Shown piece by piece: positions 1 through 9,488 of a stretch of 42,920 nt of DNA. Position 1 is the first letter of the stretch. Every line of letters starts with the position of its first letter. The DNA lies in the NCBI RefSeq assembly GCF_006438955.1, contig NZ_RCZK01000015.1, forward strand, positions 1-42,920, given 5' to 3'. This DNA comes from Sphingomonas oligophenolica (GTDB taxonomy: Bacteria > Pseudomonadota > Alphaproteobacteria > Sphingomonadales > Sphingomonadaceae). The notes under the pieces were generated by a model that worked only from the letters and a program-made list of their open reading frames with translations, had not been told where the DNA came from and ran no database searches. A program made the position numbers and the translations under genes.

Positions 1-2
1 AC

Positions 3-983
3 GCGGCCGTCACCGGCGTCAAGAACGCGTTGATCACGGCGCGCGCAGGCTTCACGACAGTTCGCGACGTCGGCTCCAGCGGCACATCTGCCATCGCGGT
101 GCGCGATGCGATCCGTGACGGCAGCGTGCCAGGGCCGCGCATCAAGGTCTCAGGCCAGCCGCTATCGATGATTGGCGGCCACGCCGATCCCGCGGTTGGT
201 CTCTCGCCGGACCTGCGCGACGCCCTCTCGACTACGCCGGGTATGTTCACTGTCTGCACGGGGACCGAGGAATGCAGCAAGGCTGTTCGGCGGCTCGCCG
301 CTGAAGGTGTCGACCTGATCAAGTTCATGGCAACTGGCGGCGTGCTCGATCCCGGCGACATCGGCCTCGACCAACATTTCTCCGATGCCGAGATGAGGGC
401 GATCATCGATACCGCCCACGCGCTTCATCTGAAGGTTGCGGCGCATGCGCATGGTGCCAAGGGCATCGACGCCGCGGTGCGCGCGGGCGTCGATTCGATC
501 GAGCATGGGACCTTCATCGATGCCGAGGGCGTCGCCGACATGAAGGCGCACGGCACCTATTATGTCGCAACGCTGCTCGCATTTCGTGGGGCAGTCGGCA
601 TGATCGGCAAGGGACTGCTCCAGCCGTCGAGCGAGAAGAAAGCACGGCAGGCATTCGAGGCGTGGGGCGTCGGCCTCAACCGCGCCTACAAGGGCGGCGT
701 CAAGATTGCGCTAGGCACCGACGCCGGCGTCTTCCCGCACGGCCAGAACGCGCAGGAGATCGGCCTCATGGTGTCGAAGGCGGGAATGTCTCCGCGAGAT
801 GCTCTGATCGCCGCGACCAAAGGCGGCGCCGACCTGATGGGCCTGTCGGCAGAAACCGGAACGCTCGACCCCGGCAAAAGCGCCGACCTGATCGCTGTCG
901 ATGGCGATCCGCTGAAGGACCCCGATGCGGTGACGCACGTCGCCTATGTCATGGTAATGGGTAAGCCGATTCCCATGCGATGA
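3..983 (+). CDS. Amidohydrolase family protein (prolidase/imidazolonepropionase-like), 5' end outside window
   Basis: This is the C-terminal part of a metal-dependent hydrolase of the amidohydrolase superfamily. The frame is open to the left edge, so the start and the first HxH metal motif lie outside the window. Visible family motifs are GFTTVRDVG, KFMATGG (the Lys position that is carbamylated in related enzymes), AAHAHG and EHGTF (metal-binding His) and LGTDAG (the conserved Asp). The tail reads GTLDPGKSADLIAVDGDP, the usual composite beta-domain end of Xaa-Pro dipeptidase-like members. Such enzymes cleave C-N bonds in dipeptides or cyclic amides, and many sphingomonad members are exported, but the signal region is not visible here. 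The exact substrate cannot be told. The next gene starts 135 bp downstream on the same strand and is also a predicted peptide hydrolase. Confidence 0.9.
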   Translation, partial: AAVTGVKNALITARAGFTTVRDVGSSGTSAIAVRDAIRDGSVPGPRIKVSGQPLSMIGGHADPAVGLSPDLRDALSTTPGMFTVCTGTEECSKAVRRLAAEGVDLIKFMATGGVLDPGDIGLDQHFSDAEMRAIIDTAHALHLKVAAHAHGAKGIDAAVRAGVDSIEHGTFIDAEGVADMKAHGTYYVATLLAFRGAVGMIGKGLLQPSSEKKARQAFEAWGVGLNRAYKGGVKIALGTDAGVFPHGQNAQEIGLMVSKAGMSPRDALIAATKGGADLMGLSAETGTLDPGKSADLIAVDGDPLKDPDAVTHVAYVMVMGKPIPMR

Positions 984-1118
984 GGTCGGGAACTATGCGG
1001 GTCAACTACCGCACACAGCAGCGCGATCGGCGCCGATGCGATGGGCGATCGCGATACCCCCTTGCGCGGCCACGCGTTGTTTCGCATCGTTGCCCTCCGC
1101 AGCAACAAGGGGGCTCGC

Positions 1119-3566
1119 ATGCGATTTACCGATGCGATCGTGACCGGCATGCTGCTGGCGTCCCCGGCTATGGCCAAATCCGACCCCAGCACCAAACCCG
1201 TCTTCAAGGGCACGGTTAGTCGCGACGGGCTATTGCCGACGCACATCGATAAAACAAACGGGCGGATCCTATTTACGCTGCCTGCAGCGGGGGCGAACGG
1301 CGTGGCGGTCCGCTTCCTCTTCACCGCTTCGCTACGCACTGGCCTGGGTGCCGCGCCGACCTTTCTCGACCGGGGCCGGATTGGGGCGACGCAGGTGCTC
1401 GCATTCCGCCGCATCGGCAAGAAGGTGGCGGCGCAATTCGAGAATCCGCGCTTCCGCGCTACCGGCGCCGACACGCTCGACCCCAGCGGTAGTGCGGACT
1501 TCGCAACGTCGATCGTATGGATGGGTGATGTCGTTGCGACCTTGCCCGATGGCAGCGTCGTCGTCGACATGTCCGATTTCCTGACCGAGGATCTCGTGGG
1601 TATCGCCGATTCGCTCAACCAGTCGAGCGACACGGCGGGAACTGGTGACGCACCGCAGGGTGCGGGCAAAGGCTTCCACCGAGACGCCAAACTGAGTGCC
1701 GCCGTCCCGGAATCGCTCAAGGCGTTTCCGCAAAACATCGAGGTCGATGCGATCCAGACCTATGTATCGGACACGCCCGGCGACGAAGTGTCGAACATCG
1801 CGCCCGAACCCAAACGGGTGAGCTTCACGGTGCATGCGAGCTTCGTCGCCTTGCCCGGACCCGGCTTCGAGCCACGCCACTTTGACCCGCGCATGGGTGG
1901 GTTCTCGACACAGCAAGTCAATTTCGCGGCTCCGCTCGGCAAGGACGTGGTTGGCGATTTCGCTAACCGCTTTCGCCTCGAAAAGGTGATCCCCGGCGCA
2001 GCACCATCGCCGGTCAAGAAGCCGATCGTCTATTATATCGACAGCCGCGCCCCTCAGCCGATCCAAGATGCGCTGGTCGACGGCGTGAGCTGGTGGAGCG
2101 ACGCGTTCACCGCAGCGGGCTTTGTCGGCGCGTTCCGGGTCGAAACTCTGCCGACTGGCGTCGATCCGCTGGATGTCCGGTACAACATTGTGAACTGGGA
2201 CGACCGCGCAACGCGCGGGTGGTCTTACGGTCAGGAGATCGTCGATCCCCGCACCGGTGAGATCGTCAAGGGTATGGTAGTACTCGGCTCGCTGCGGACC
2301 CGCCAGGATATCCAGATCTATGAAGGCCTGGTCGGCGCGAGCGAGATTAACACTGGCAGCGCCAACGATCCCGTTCGCGTCGCGCTCGCACGGATGCGTC
2401 AGCTCGGCGCGCACGAGGTCGGCCATACGCTCGGCTTCGCACATAATTTTGCGGCTAGCACGCAGGCGCGCGCTTCGGTCATGGACTATCCGCCGCCACG
2501 GATTGGGCTGGTTGGCGGCAAGCCCGATCTTTCTGATGCCTATGCTGCCGGAATCGGCGCGTGGGACAAGGCCAGCGTTGCCTGGCTGTACGGCGCGCCT
2601 GACGACGCCGCAGCCGACATGGTCGCCAAGGCGGCGGTCGATGTCGGCATGCGCTATGTTCACGACACGGATGCTCGGTCACCCGACACGGCGCAGCGCT
2701 GGGGCGGGCTGTGGGACGATGGCGCCAATCCAATCACCGAACTCACGCGGATGATGACCGTGCGCCGAGCCGCGATCGATCGCTTCGGGCTGGCGATGCT
2801 CGAACCGGGCGAGCCCGTCGCCGATCTGCGTCGCCGCTTCGTGCCGATTTGGCTGCTGCACCGCTACGAAGTCATCGCCGCCGCCAAGTCGATTGGCGGG
2901 GCGGATTTCAGCTACGCGGTCGCTGGCGGCGGGAACGAGGCGGCTCAGCCGGTCTCTGCTTCCGATCAGCGCGCCGCGCTTGAGGTGCTGTTGGCGACGC
3001 TCACCCCCGAGGCATTGCGCGTGCCCGACCGTCTGATCCCGTTGCTCTCCAGCCCCCGTAACGGCAGCGACAATCGCCAGTTCGCGATCGAGTTGTTGAG
3101 TACCGCGCACGGCCCCCTATTTGATCCGCTGGTCGCCGCCGACGTGGGCGCTGAGATCACGCTGGGATCGTTGCTATCGCCGGCCCGACTGGCACGTGTC
3201 TCAGCGCAGCATGCAATCGATAGCAGCGCGCTCGGCGTGCAGGAAATCGTCGATCGACTCATCGCGGCGACCGTCACAGCACGGTCCGACTCGCTATCGC
3301 AGCGCATTGCGTACCGAACGCTCGTGTCCCTCGCGGCGACGGCCGACAATCGCACGACGACCCCCGAGGTCGCTTTGCTGATAGATGCGCGGCTGGTATC
3401 GATCGCGTCCATGCTCGCAAATCGCGGCGACGGCTGGGGCGCGAGCCTTGGGCGCAAGCTCCTTATTCCGGAAGCGCGTGCTAAGCTCGTGACAGAGCAA
3501 CAGCGAAACGTGCCCGTGCCACCTGCTGATCCGATTGGCGGGGATAGCGGCTATATGGATTTTTGA
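1119..3566 (+). CDS. Exported zinc-dependent metalloprotease (DUF5117/DUF4953-type)
   Basis: A predicted secreted or periplasmic metallopeptidase of 815 residues. The zinc motif HEVGHTLGFAHNF (His432, Glu433, His436, His442) is the extended HExxHxxGxxH signature of metzincins. The regions before and after resemble the DUF5117 and DUF4953 parts of large bacterial zinc-dependent metalloproteases, whose length it fits. I chose ATG 1119 because an AAGGGGG ribosome site lies just upstream and the first residues form a signal peptide (basic start, hydrophobic IVTGMLLASPAMA, cleavage near residue 18). An in-frame start at 1041 would put 26 extra residues before the signal. The following gene (DUF885) is convergent, 118 bp away. 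The peptide substrate is unknown. Confidence 0.9.
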   Translation: MRFTDAIVTGMLLASPAMAKSDPSTKPVFKGTVSRDGLLPTHIDKTNGRILFTLPAAGANGVAVRFLFTASLRTGLGAAPTFLDRGRIGATQVLAFRRIGKKVAAQFENPRFRATGADTLDPSGSADFATSIVWMGDVVATLPDGSVVVDMSDFLTEDLVGIADSLNQSSDTAGTGDAPQGAGKGFHRDAKLSAAVPESLKAFPQNIEVDAIQTYVSDTPGDEVSNIAPEPKRVSFTVHASFVALPGPGFEPRHFDPRMGGFSTQQVNFAAPLGKDVVGDFANRFRLEKVIPGAAPSPVKKPIVYYIDSRAPQPIQDALVDGVSWWSDAFTAAGFVGAFRVETLPTGVDPLDVRYNIVNWDDRATRGWSYGQEIVDPRTGEIVKGMVVLGSLRTRQDIQIYEGLVGASEINTGSANDPVRVALARMRQLGAHEVGHTLGFAHNFAASTQARASVMDYPPPRIGLVGGKPDLSDAYAAGIGAWDKASVAWLYGAPDDAAADMVAKAAVDVGMRYVHDTDARSPDTAQRWGGLWDDGANPITELTRMMTVRRAAIDRFGLAMLEPGEPVADLRRRFVPIWLLHRYEVIAAAKSIGGADFSYAVAGGGNEAAQPVSASDQRAALEVLLATLTPEALRVPDRLIPLLSSPRNGSDNRQFAIELLSTAHGPLFDPLVAADVGAEITLGSLLSPARLARVSAQHAIDSSALGVQEIVDRLIAATVTARSDSLSQRIAYRTLVSLAATADNRTTTPEVALLIDARLVSIASMLANRGDGWGASLGRKLLIPEARAKLVTEQQRNVPVPPADPIGGDSGYMDF

Positions 3567-3684
3567 TCATCGGTCCGGGATGCACCGTGTCCCGGCGCTC
3601 GTCGGTAGCACGTGCTCCATCGTTTCGTGCGGCGCGCGCGTGGCTACTAGGGCGTCAATGCGGAAAAGCGTTTCACCCGAACAA

Positions 3685-5508
3685 TCAATTCGCCGCTCCA
3701 CCGCCCGCCGCGATCCACGCGTCGATCTTGTGTTCGAGCACGAGCATCGGCAGCGATCCGGTATCAAGCACCTGCGCATGGAAATCGCGCGGATCAAACT
3801 TGGCGCCGAGCGCGGCCTCGGCCTTCGCCTTGGTCCGCGCGATCGTCAGCTGGCCGATCTTATACGCCAGCGCCTGCCCCGGAATCGCGATATAGCGTTC
3901 GACCTCAGCGGTTGCGTCGGTCCGGGCCATCGGCGAATTGGCGAGCATGTAATCGATTGCCTGATCGCGGGTCCAACCCTTGGCATGGATACCGCTGTCG
4001 ACGACCAGCCGCATCGCGCGCAACATCTCGTCGTTCAGGCCGCCCATCCGCTGATATGGGTCAGTCTCCATACCGAGCTGCTGCCATAGGCTCTCCGCAT
4101 AGAGCGCCCAGCCTTCGACATAGGCTGTGTTGCCGCCGAAGCGCATGAACGCGGGGAGCGCGGTATTTTCTTGCGCCAGACTGATCTGGAAATGATGTCC
4201 CGGCACCCCCTCATGCAGGAACAGCGTCTCCATCTCCCACATGTAGCGTGAGGGCAGGTCATAGCTATTGTAGAAGAACACGCCTGGCCGCGATCCATCG
4301 GGGGTGCCGCCCTGATACGATCCGCCGGCCGCGGTCTTTTCCTTAAATGCGGGGACGGGGCGGATCTCGAGCTTAGTCTTGGGCGTCAGCGAGAATTGTT
4401 CCGGACTGCGCTGATAGATACGCTTCTCGATGGCTTGATAGCCGTCGCGCAGTTGCGCCACCGACGATGGCTGAAACCGTTTGTCGGTGCGCAGGAAGGT
4501 AAAGAACTCGGCCAGCGTGCCCTTGAAGCCGACCGCCTGTTTCTGGACCTCCATCGCTTTCAAGATACGCGCGACTTCCGAGAGACCAAGCTGGTGGACC
4601 TGCTCCGCCGTCATAGGCAACGTGGTTCGCTGCTGGATGAGGTATGCGTAATAGGCATCGCCCCCGGGCAGCGCTGACAGCCCCACCGTGGTCCGCGCGA
4701 CCGGGAGATATTCGCGGGCGAGGAAATCGCGCATCCGCTGTTCGGCCGGCACGATGACGTCGCGGATTTGTTCGGCATAGGCAGCCCTCAACCGTGCCTG
4801 ATCCTCGGCCGTGATCCCCGCAGGAAACGTTTTGACCGGGCCGTAAAAGGTAGACCCATCGATCCCCTGCGCGATCAGGTTGTCGAACTCCTCGATCATG
4901 TTGGTGACGACGAGCTTGGGCTGAACGATCTTGTCATTCATCCCTTGGCGGAACAGCGCGATCGCGCGGTCGAGCACAACCGCATATTGGGCGTTTCGTT
5001 TGAGGTTGTTCTCGTAATCGACCAGCGTCTTGAATGGCGCTGCGCCCTTTCCCGATGCGAAGTCTGGGTAGAAAGTCTGGAACCCTTGGAAATGGTCGAT
5101 CGGCAAATCGCGTTCGATCTTCATGATGGCGGGCGCGTATCCGGCAAGATCGGTCTCGTTGCGGTTCTTGAAGACGTCATATGCGATTTGGTCGACCGCG
5201 GTCAGCTTGCCGCGGTCAATCCCCTCGAGCACGGCAAGGTCCTGCTCGATCGCAGTACGTTCGGCGGCGAGATATTCATCGGTCAGATAATCGCCGAGGC
5301 GATCGGCATAGCGCAGGTCGCCACGGAAGATCGCCTCGATCGGGTTGCGCTTCAGGCTCGCCTCGTCGCTATCGTAGAAAAGTTGCTTGAGCTTCGCGTC
5401 CTCGGCGCCATCACCCGGCTGCACGATAGGCGGCGTCAACGCTTGCGCCGAGGCCGCGGCGGCGATCGTAGAAGACAGGAAGGCGGCGACCAGGAATTTG
5501 ACGGACAC
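3685..5508 (-). CDS. Exported DUF885 family protein (putative metal-dependent peptidase)
   Basis: A 607-residue protein of the DUF885 family, related in motif layout to gluzincin peptidases. The N-terminus is a clear signal peptide (MSVKFLVAAFLSSTIAAAASAQA). The core motif HEGVPGHH lies at residues 432-439 and is followed by EGWALYAE near 465-472, the arrangement expected for an HExxxH-type metal site with a downstream Glu. Length matches typical family members (about 580-620). Exported DUF885 proteins are abundant in sphingomonads and xanthomonads and are thought to degrade peptides, but activity is largely unproven. It converges with the metalloprotease gene. Upstream (higher coordinates) lies decayed mobile DNA, so its promoter region is only about 90 bp of apparently original sequence. 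Confidence 0.88.
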   Translation of the reverse strand: MSVKFLVAAFLSSTIAAAASAQALTPPIVQPGDGAEDAKLKQLFYDSDEASLKRNPIEAIFRGDLRYADRLGDYLTDEYLAAERTAIEQDLAVLEGIDRGKLTAVDQIAYDVFKNRNETDLAGYAPAIMKIERDLPIDHFQGFQTFYPDFASGKGAAPFKTLVDYENNLKRNAQYAVVLDRAIALFRQGMNDKIVQPKLVVTNMIEEFDNLIAQGIDGSTFYGPVKTFPAGITAEDQARLRAAYAEQIRDVIVPAEQRMRDFLAREYLPVARTTVGLSALPGGDAYYAYLIQQRTTLPMTAEQVHQLGLSEVARILKAMEVQKQAVGFKGTLAEFFTFLRTDKRFQPSSVAQLRDGYQAIEKRIYQRSPEQFSLTPKTKLEIRPVPAFKEKTAAGGSYQGGTPDGSRPGVFFYNSYDLPSRYMWEMETLFLHEGVPGHHFQISLAQENTALPAFMRFGGNTAYVEGWALYAESLWQQLGMETDPYQRMGGLNDEMLRAMRLVVDSGIHAKGWTRDQAIDYMLANSPMARTDATAEVERYIAIPGQALAYKIGQLTIARTKAKAEAALGAKFDPRDFHAQVLDTGSLPMLVLEHKIDAWIAAGGGAAN

Positions 5509-6359
5509 ATGGGTTCCTTCGGACGTGATTATCTAGGGTTAGGATGCGACAAACCTGCTCGCAAGCGTCGGTCATCAAACGCATGACATTTAATCCGTTA
5601 GCGCAGCGTTCCTCGGGCGCTCACCGCACATCGCGACCGCCGATGATGTGCGCCGCTTTCAGGTTCATCAGCGCGAGCACGGTGTTGGCGAGCCCACGAT
5701 CAACGCCGCGGTGTCGGCGCTGCGCTTCCTGTTCGGCGTGACGCTCGATCGGCCCGATCTATCGCGCCGCTTGGTGCTGGCGCGTCGTCCCCGTAGCCGC
5801 TGGCATCGGCATAAACGTGGCGCATCAGGCGTACGAACAATTGGAGCTGTTGCGAATGGCGTACGAGATAGCCACGTCCGATCGATGGCGGGATCAGCGT
5901 CGAGACCTCAAGATAACGTAGCGGGAAATATGCTGCTCGACGACGTCCAACGCTGGACTGTCGGCTTGTCGCCTACTATCATTTTTTCAGGTGATCGGAC
6001 AAGCCGTTCGCTAGCAATGAGGTACAGCGGAAAGTCAGCCGACAGGTACAGCAGGTTGAGTTTCAGACCTGAGAATGGTCGGTTTTCTGCGGTTTCTTGA
6101 TGGCGGTTGCTCCTCCCGTAGGGTCACCAGCGTCAAGCCAGAATCTCCATTATCTGTGCTTTTTCGCGGGGTGCTGGAAACGGCTCCCACATTCGGTCCC
6201 ACACATTGCGTCGGCTTTTATGAGCCGCCCTGATCCACTTTGAGTGATCAGGCGCGAATTTGTGTGCTTGTTGGCAACAACTCGACCGGCAGATTCTCGG
6301 CCGAACGACTCAGAAATAGTGATTCCCAAGCAGTCTTCGCCTCCCCCGCTTCCGCCACT
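5509..6359. other. Decayed intergenic region with mobile-element remnants
   Basis: No intact gene is visible over about 850 bp. It contains the upstream region of the DUF885 gene, a plus-strand recombinase fragment (5603-5797), and lower-GC sequence with frames broken by stops. On the minus strand between about 5950 and 5790 a short open stretch reads LEVSTLIPPSIGRGYLVR, faintly like a MerR-type helix-turn-helix; I do not call it a gene. Positions 5990-6360 show no feature I can name. Confidence 0.6.
5603..5797 (+). pseudogene. Fragment of IS91-associated-type tyrosine recombinase (N-terminal SAM-like domain)
   Basis: The plus frame, preceded by a stop at 5591, reads FLGRSPHIATADDVRRF, then QVHQREHGVGEPTIN, AAVSALRFLFGVTLDR and PDLSRRL. 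This is the typical N-terminal core-binding domain of the short tyrosine recombinases found with IS91-like elements. Similarity ends near 5797, and no catalytic domain (R, K, HxxR, Tyr) follows. It is a remnant of about 65 codons without a plausible start, and is not expected to make a functional protein. Assignment is from recalled family sequence, not a search. Confidence 0.7.
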
Positions 6360-6764
6360 CGTTCATTTAGGCATGCGGCGCCTGGACGTGCGCGACGATC
6401 TCACGCCGCCGCCCAGGCGTCAGAGCTTTTTTGACAGCACGTCCTGCAGGATATGCTTGTCCAGACTCAGGTCCGCGACCAGCTGTTTGAGCTTGCGGTT
6501 CTCCTCCTCGAGCAGCTTCAGGCGCCGCAACTCGCCGACGCCGAGCCCGCCATAAACCTTCTTCCAGCGGTAGAACGTCTGCTCAGAGATCCCCATCCGG
6601 CGGATCACCTCCGCCACCGCCGTACCCGTCTCCGCTTGCTTCAGCGCGAACGCGATCTGCTCGTCGCTATGCCGTGTCTTCTTCATGTCCAGCTCCTCGC
6701 CCGCAGGCTCTACAGGGCCAGAAAACTCTCGCTCAAACTGGATGAAAAAACAGGGGAAACGTCA
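6360..6764 (-). mobile_element. Truncated IS3-family insertion sequence remnant
   Basis: It contains a complete orfA (6420-6686) and only the first 20 or so codons of orfB before homology stops near 6360 (KALTPGRRREIVAHVQ, then a stop). The A6G run at the end of orfA is the usual -1 frameshift site joining the two frames. The right end may be near 6764, where the minus strand begins TGACGTTTCCCC, consistent with the TG start of IS3 ends; this boundary is tentative. Without orfB's DDE domain the element cannot transpose by itself. The EAL gene remnant begins immediately to the right. Confidence 0.65.
6420..6686 (-). CDS. IS3-family transposase OrfA (helix-turn-helix, leucine zipper)
   Basis: An 88-residue OrfA. 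It begins MKKTRHSDEQIAFALKQAE and continues with a helix-turn-helix (IRRMGISEQTFYRWKKVYGG), then a coiled-coil region (RRLKLLEEENRKLKQLV) and the usual LSLDKHILQDVLSKK ending. OrfA proteins bind the terminal repeats and are joined by -1 frameshifting to the OrfB integrase. The frame is intact, but the OrfB partner is cut off after about 20 codons, so this is a relic gene. Whether it is the same IS type as the OrfB at the right window edge cannot be told, because the two overlap in no region. Confidence 0.88.
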   Translation of the reverse strand: MKKTRHSDEQIAFALKQAETGTAVAEVIRRMGISEQTFYRWKKVYGGLGVGELRRLKLLEEENRKLKQLVADLSLDKHILQDVLSKKL

Positions 6765-6785
6765 AGCCTTCGTCCCGCATATGCC

Positions 6786-7511
6786 ATGGATGCAAGGACG
6801 GGATGGGACTCCCGTTCGAATTCACGATGGCATTCCCAGCCTATCGTCGACGTCCGTACCAGACGGGTGTGGGCTTACGAGGCGCTCGTCCGCGGTACCG
6901 CGGGCGAGGGCGCTGCGACGATCCTGGAGATGGTCGAGAGCAACGCCGTCTACGGCTTCGACCAGGCCTGTCGGGTGAAGGCGGTCGAGCTAGCGGGCAA
7001 GCTCTTCCCAGCAGACGACATCAAGCTGTCGATCAACTTCATGCCGAACGCCGTGTATCAGCCCGACGCCTGCATCCGCGCGACCCTGAACGCAGCGCGG
7101 CGCGCGAACTTCCGGCAGGACCGGCTAATGTTCGAATTCACTGAAACCGAGAAGATGCGTGATACGGCGCACGTACGAAATATCGTAGGCGCCTATCGTC
7201 GGCGCGGGTTCACGACCGCGATCGACGACTTCGGTGCGGGCTATGCCGGTCTCGGGCTCCTCGCCGAATTGCAGCCCGACGTCATCAAGATCGACATGGC
7301 GATCATTCGAAACATCGACACGAGCGCCGCGAAACGCTCGATCGTCGCGGCGATCGTGAAGATGGCGGCCGACCTCGACATCACAGTTGTCGGCGAGGGC
7401 GTCGAGACGCGCGACGAACTGGCCACGATCATCTCGCTCGGCATTCGCCTCTGCCAGGGCTATTTGCTCGCCCGGCCCTCCTTGGAGGCGCTGCCGGTCC
7501 CTTGCTGGTGA
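6786..7511 (+). pseudogene. EAL-domain c-di-GMP phosphodiesterase, N-terminus frameshifted
   Basis: The body is a near-complete EAL domain, the fold that linearises c-di-GMP to pGpG. Its motifs are present: YEALVRG, LSINFMP, FEFTETEK, AIDDFGAGYAGL, VIKID, GEGVETRDE and CQGYLLARP, so the metal and catalytic residues look intact. The conserved opening of this family, FEFTMAFQPIVDV, is split: FEFTMAF is read in one frame from 6803 and QPIVDV in another, with a CCC run at 6835-6837 where two Cs would restore the frame. A protein started at ATG 6786 would carry about 15 unrelated residues and lack the first beta strand. The IS3 remnant lies just upstream and has probably removed the promoter. It could be a sequencing error in the C run, or a recently broken gene. 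Confidence 0.72.
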
Positions 7512-7973
7512 GATGCTCCTGGGAAGCGCAAGGCTATAAACGCTGGACCGCGTCAATCGCCCAGTGAGACGGCCGGTCCCGCCGTCAAACTGTCGTGCTC
7601 GAAGCACGACCAATTCCTTCAATCATGTTCCTGACGCGCGTCGCCAGTCGCATCGCTGAATGTCGGCCAAAACGCAGAAGTTCACGGAACCGGCGCAACT
7701 TGCCAGAAACGGACGTTCATTCATGGACCAAGCTCCCTCCGGCTTGTTCCGGCAGTTTTGGCCGCTCGTCGTTCAGACGAGATGGGGAAAGCCTCGCGTC
7801 TGGTGACGATTTCATAACCTGTCCACCCGGTGCTCAGGCGCTGAATGGCGGCACATTCAAGGCCCGTGATTAGGAATTTGATTCAAGGAGGACGTCCTTG
7901 GTGACGTGGGGACCCAATCGGCTCAATATCCGTTTATCCCCGACAAATTAACGTCGACGACCATGAGACAGAA
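7512..7973. other. Intergenic region upstream of kaiC-like gene
   Basis: About 460 bp without a convincing gene; the one plus frame (7595-7873) has neither family resemblance nor a ribosome site. A short hairpin, CAAGGA / 5-nt loop / TCCTTG, lies at 7884-7900, about 75 bp before the kaiC-like start. It has no T run, so it is not an obvious terminator; it may act in the leader of the kaiC-like transcript. I see no clear sigma-70 or EcfG promoter. Confidence 0.4.
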
Positions 7974-9488
7974 ATGAACGGCATTAGCGAAGCGCGACCA
8001 CCGGAGACGAGGATCTCGACCGGCATCGGCGATTTGGACCATATCCTCGGCGGCGGACTGACCGCTAACCGCTCCTACCTAGTCGAAGGGGCGCCTGGTA
8101 GCGGGAAGACGACGATCGCGTTGCAGTTCCTCCTCGATGGCGCACGGCTCGGAGAAAAGGGTCTGTACATCACGCTGTCGGAGACCGCGGTCGAGCTGCG
8201 CGAGGTTGCCAAGAGCCACAATTGGGTGCTCGATGACATCGAATTGTTCGAATTGGTCAATGAAGACGGTCTTGACCCGGACAGTGAGCAGTCGATCCTA
8301 GAACCTTCCGAGGTGGAACTAGGTGAAACCATCCAAGGTGTTATCGAATGCGTCGATCGGCTGAGGCCGTCGCGGGTCGTGTTCGACAGCCTGTCGGAAA
8401 TGCGACTGCTCGCCCAGAACTCGTTGCGCTACCGCCGCCAGATACTAGCGCTCAAGCAATATTTCTCTGTACGCCATTGCACCGTGTTGATGCTCGACGA
8501 CCGGTCCTCGGACCCAGGCGACCTCCAGCTTCACAGCATCGCGCACGGCGTCATCACGCTCGAACAGGCGGCGCAGGAATATGGCGCCGAACGCCGGCGT
8601 TTGCGTGTCGTGAAGATGCGCGGCGTCAAGTACCGCGGCGGCTTTCACGATTTTGCGATCGAAACTGGCGGCGTCGCGGTCTTCCCGCGGCTGATCGCTG
8701 CCGAACATCATCGTGTGTTCGGCGAGCAGCTGGTGTCGACCGGCGTCGGCGAGTTCGACCAGATGCTGGGCGGCGGCATTTCGCCCGGCACCAACACTTT
8801 GCTCAACGGCCCCTCGGGCGTGGGTAAGACGACGACCGCCGTGCGGTGCGCGCTCACCGCGATCGAGCGCGGCGAAAAAGTGGCATACTATCTGTTCGAC
8901 GAAGGGATCGCGACGACGATGGCGCGCTCGCGCGCCATGGGGATGGACCTTCAGCCGCATATCGACAACGGCGCATTGCAGATTTTTCAGATCGACCCGG
9001 CTGAACTGACGCCTGGCGAATTCGCCAGCTGGGTGCGAAAAGCCGTCGAGCGCGATGGTGTGCGCTTCCTCGCCATCGACAGCCTCAATGCCTTCCTGCA
9101 GGCGATGCCGGGCGAGAAATATCTCCTGCTCCAGATGCACGAGATGCTCAGTTACCTCAATCAGCAGGGTGTGATCACCATGCTGATCCTCGGTCAGCAC
9201 GGCATCGTCGGTGACGTCCGGTCGGAAATTGACCTCAGCTACCTGTCCGACACCATCGTGCTGTTTCGATACTTCGAATCGCGGGGCAACGTCCTGAAGG
9301 CAATCTCCGTTGCGAAGAGTCGAACAACCGAGCACGAGGCCAGTATTCGTGAATTCCGCCTGGCGCGCGCAGGCGTTCAAATCGGCGAGCCACTCAAGGA
9401 TTTCGAAGGTGTCCTAACGGGCCTTCCTAATTACCGAGGAGCGACGCCAATGATGGCGGCCGAACCGGCGGCGGCCGGGAATTCATAG
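7974..9488 (+). CDS. KaiC-like circadian-clock-type ATPase (two RecA domains)
   Basis: A 504-residue protein with the tandem CI-CII layout and length of KaiC. Walker A motifs are GAPGSGKT (residues 39-46) and GPSGVGKT (279-286); Walker B-like strands are SRVVFDSLSE and VRFLAIDSLN. The CI domain ends with VVKMRGVKYRGGFHDF, like the KaiC VVKMRG segment. The CII end SYLSDTIVLFRYFE corresponds by eye to the KaiC region holding Ser431/Thr432; here the pair reads Ser-Tyr. ATG 7974 has only a weak ribosome site. The stop overlaps the first base of the next gene (hybrid kinase), so the two are translationally coupled. There is no kaiA or kaiB in the window. In non-cyanobacteria such KaiC proteins are linked to stress adaptation or two-component signalling; a clock role is not shown. 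Confidence 0.9.
   Translation: MNGISEARPPETRISTGIGDLDHILGGGLTANRSYLVEGAPGSGKTTIALQFLLDGARLGEKGLYITLSETAVELREVAKSHNWVLDDIELFELVNEDGLDPDSEQSILEPSEVELGETIQGVIECVDRLRPSRVVFDSLSEMRLLAQNSLRYRRQILALKQYFSVRHCTVLMLDDRSSDPGDLQLHSIAHGVITLEQAAQEYGAERRRLRVVKMRGVKYRGGFHDFAIETGGVAVFPRLIAAEHHRVFGEQLVSTGVGEFDQMLGGGISPGTNTLLNGPSGVGKTTTAVRCALTAIERGEKVAYYLFDEGIATTMARSRAMGMDLQPHIDNGALQIFQIDPAELTPGEFASWVRKAVERDGVRFLAIDSLNAFLQAMPGEKYLLLQMHEMLSYLNQQGVITMLILGQHGIVGDVRSEIDLSYLSDTIVLFRYFESRGNVLKAISVAKSRTTEHEASIREFRLARAGVQIGEPLKDFEGVLTGLPNYRGATPMMAAEPAAAGNS

Noticed and set aside
3567..3684. CCGGGA...TCCCGG hairpin as a terminator between convergent genes
   Set aside because: The stem is only 6 bp and no T run follows on either strand.
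7974..9488. Complete Kai circadian clock
   Set aside because: No kaiA or kaiB is present in the window, and the phospho-pair differs from cyanobacterial KaiC; only a KaiC-like ATPase can be claimed.
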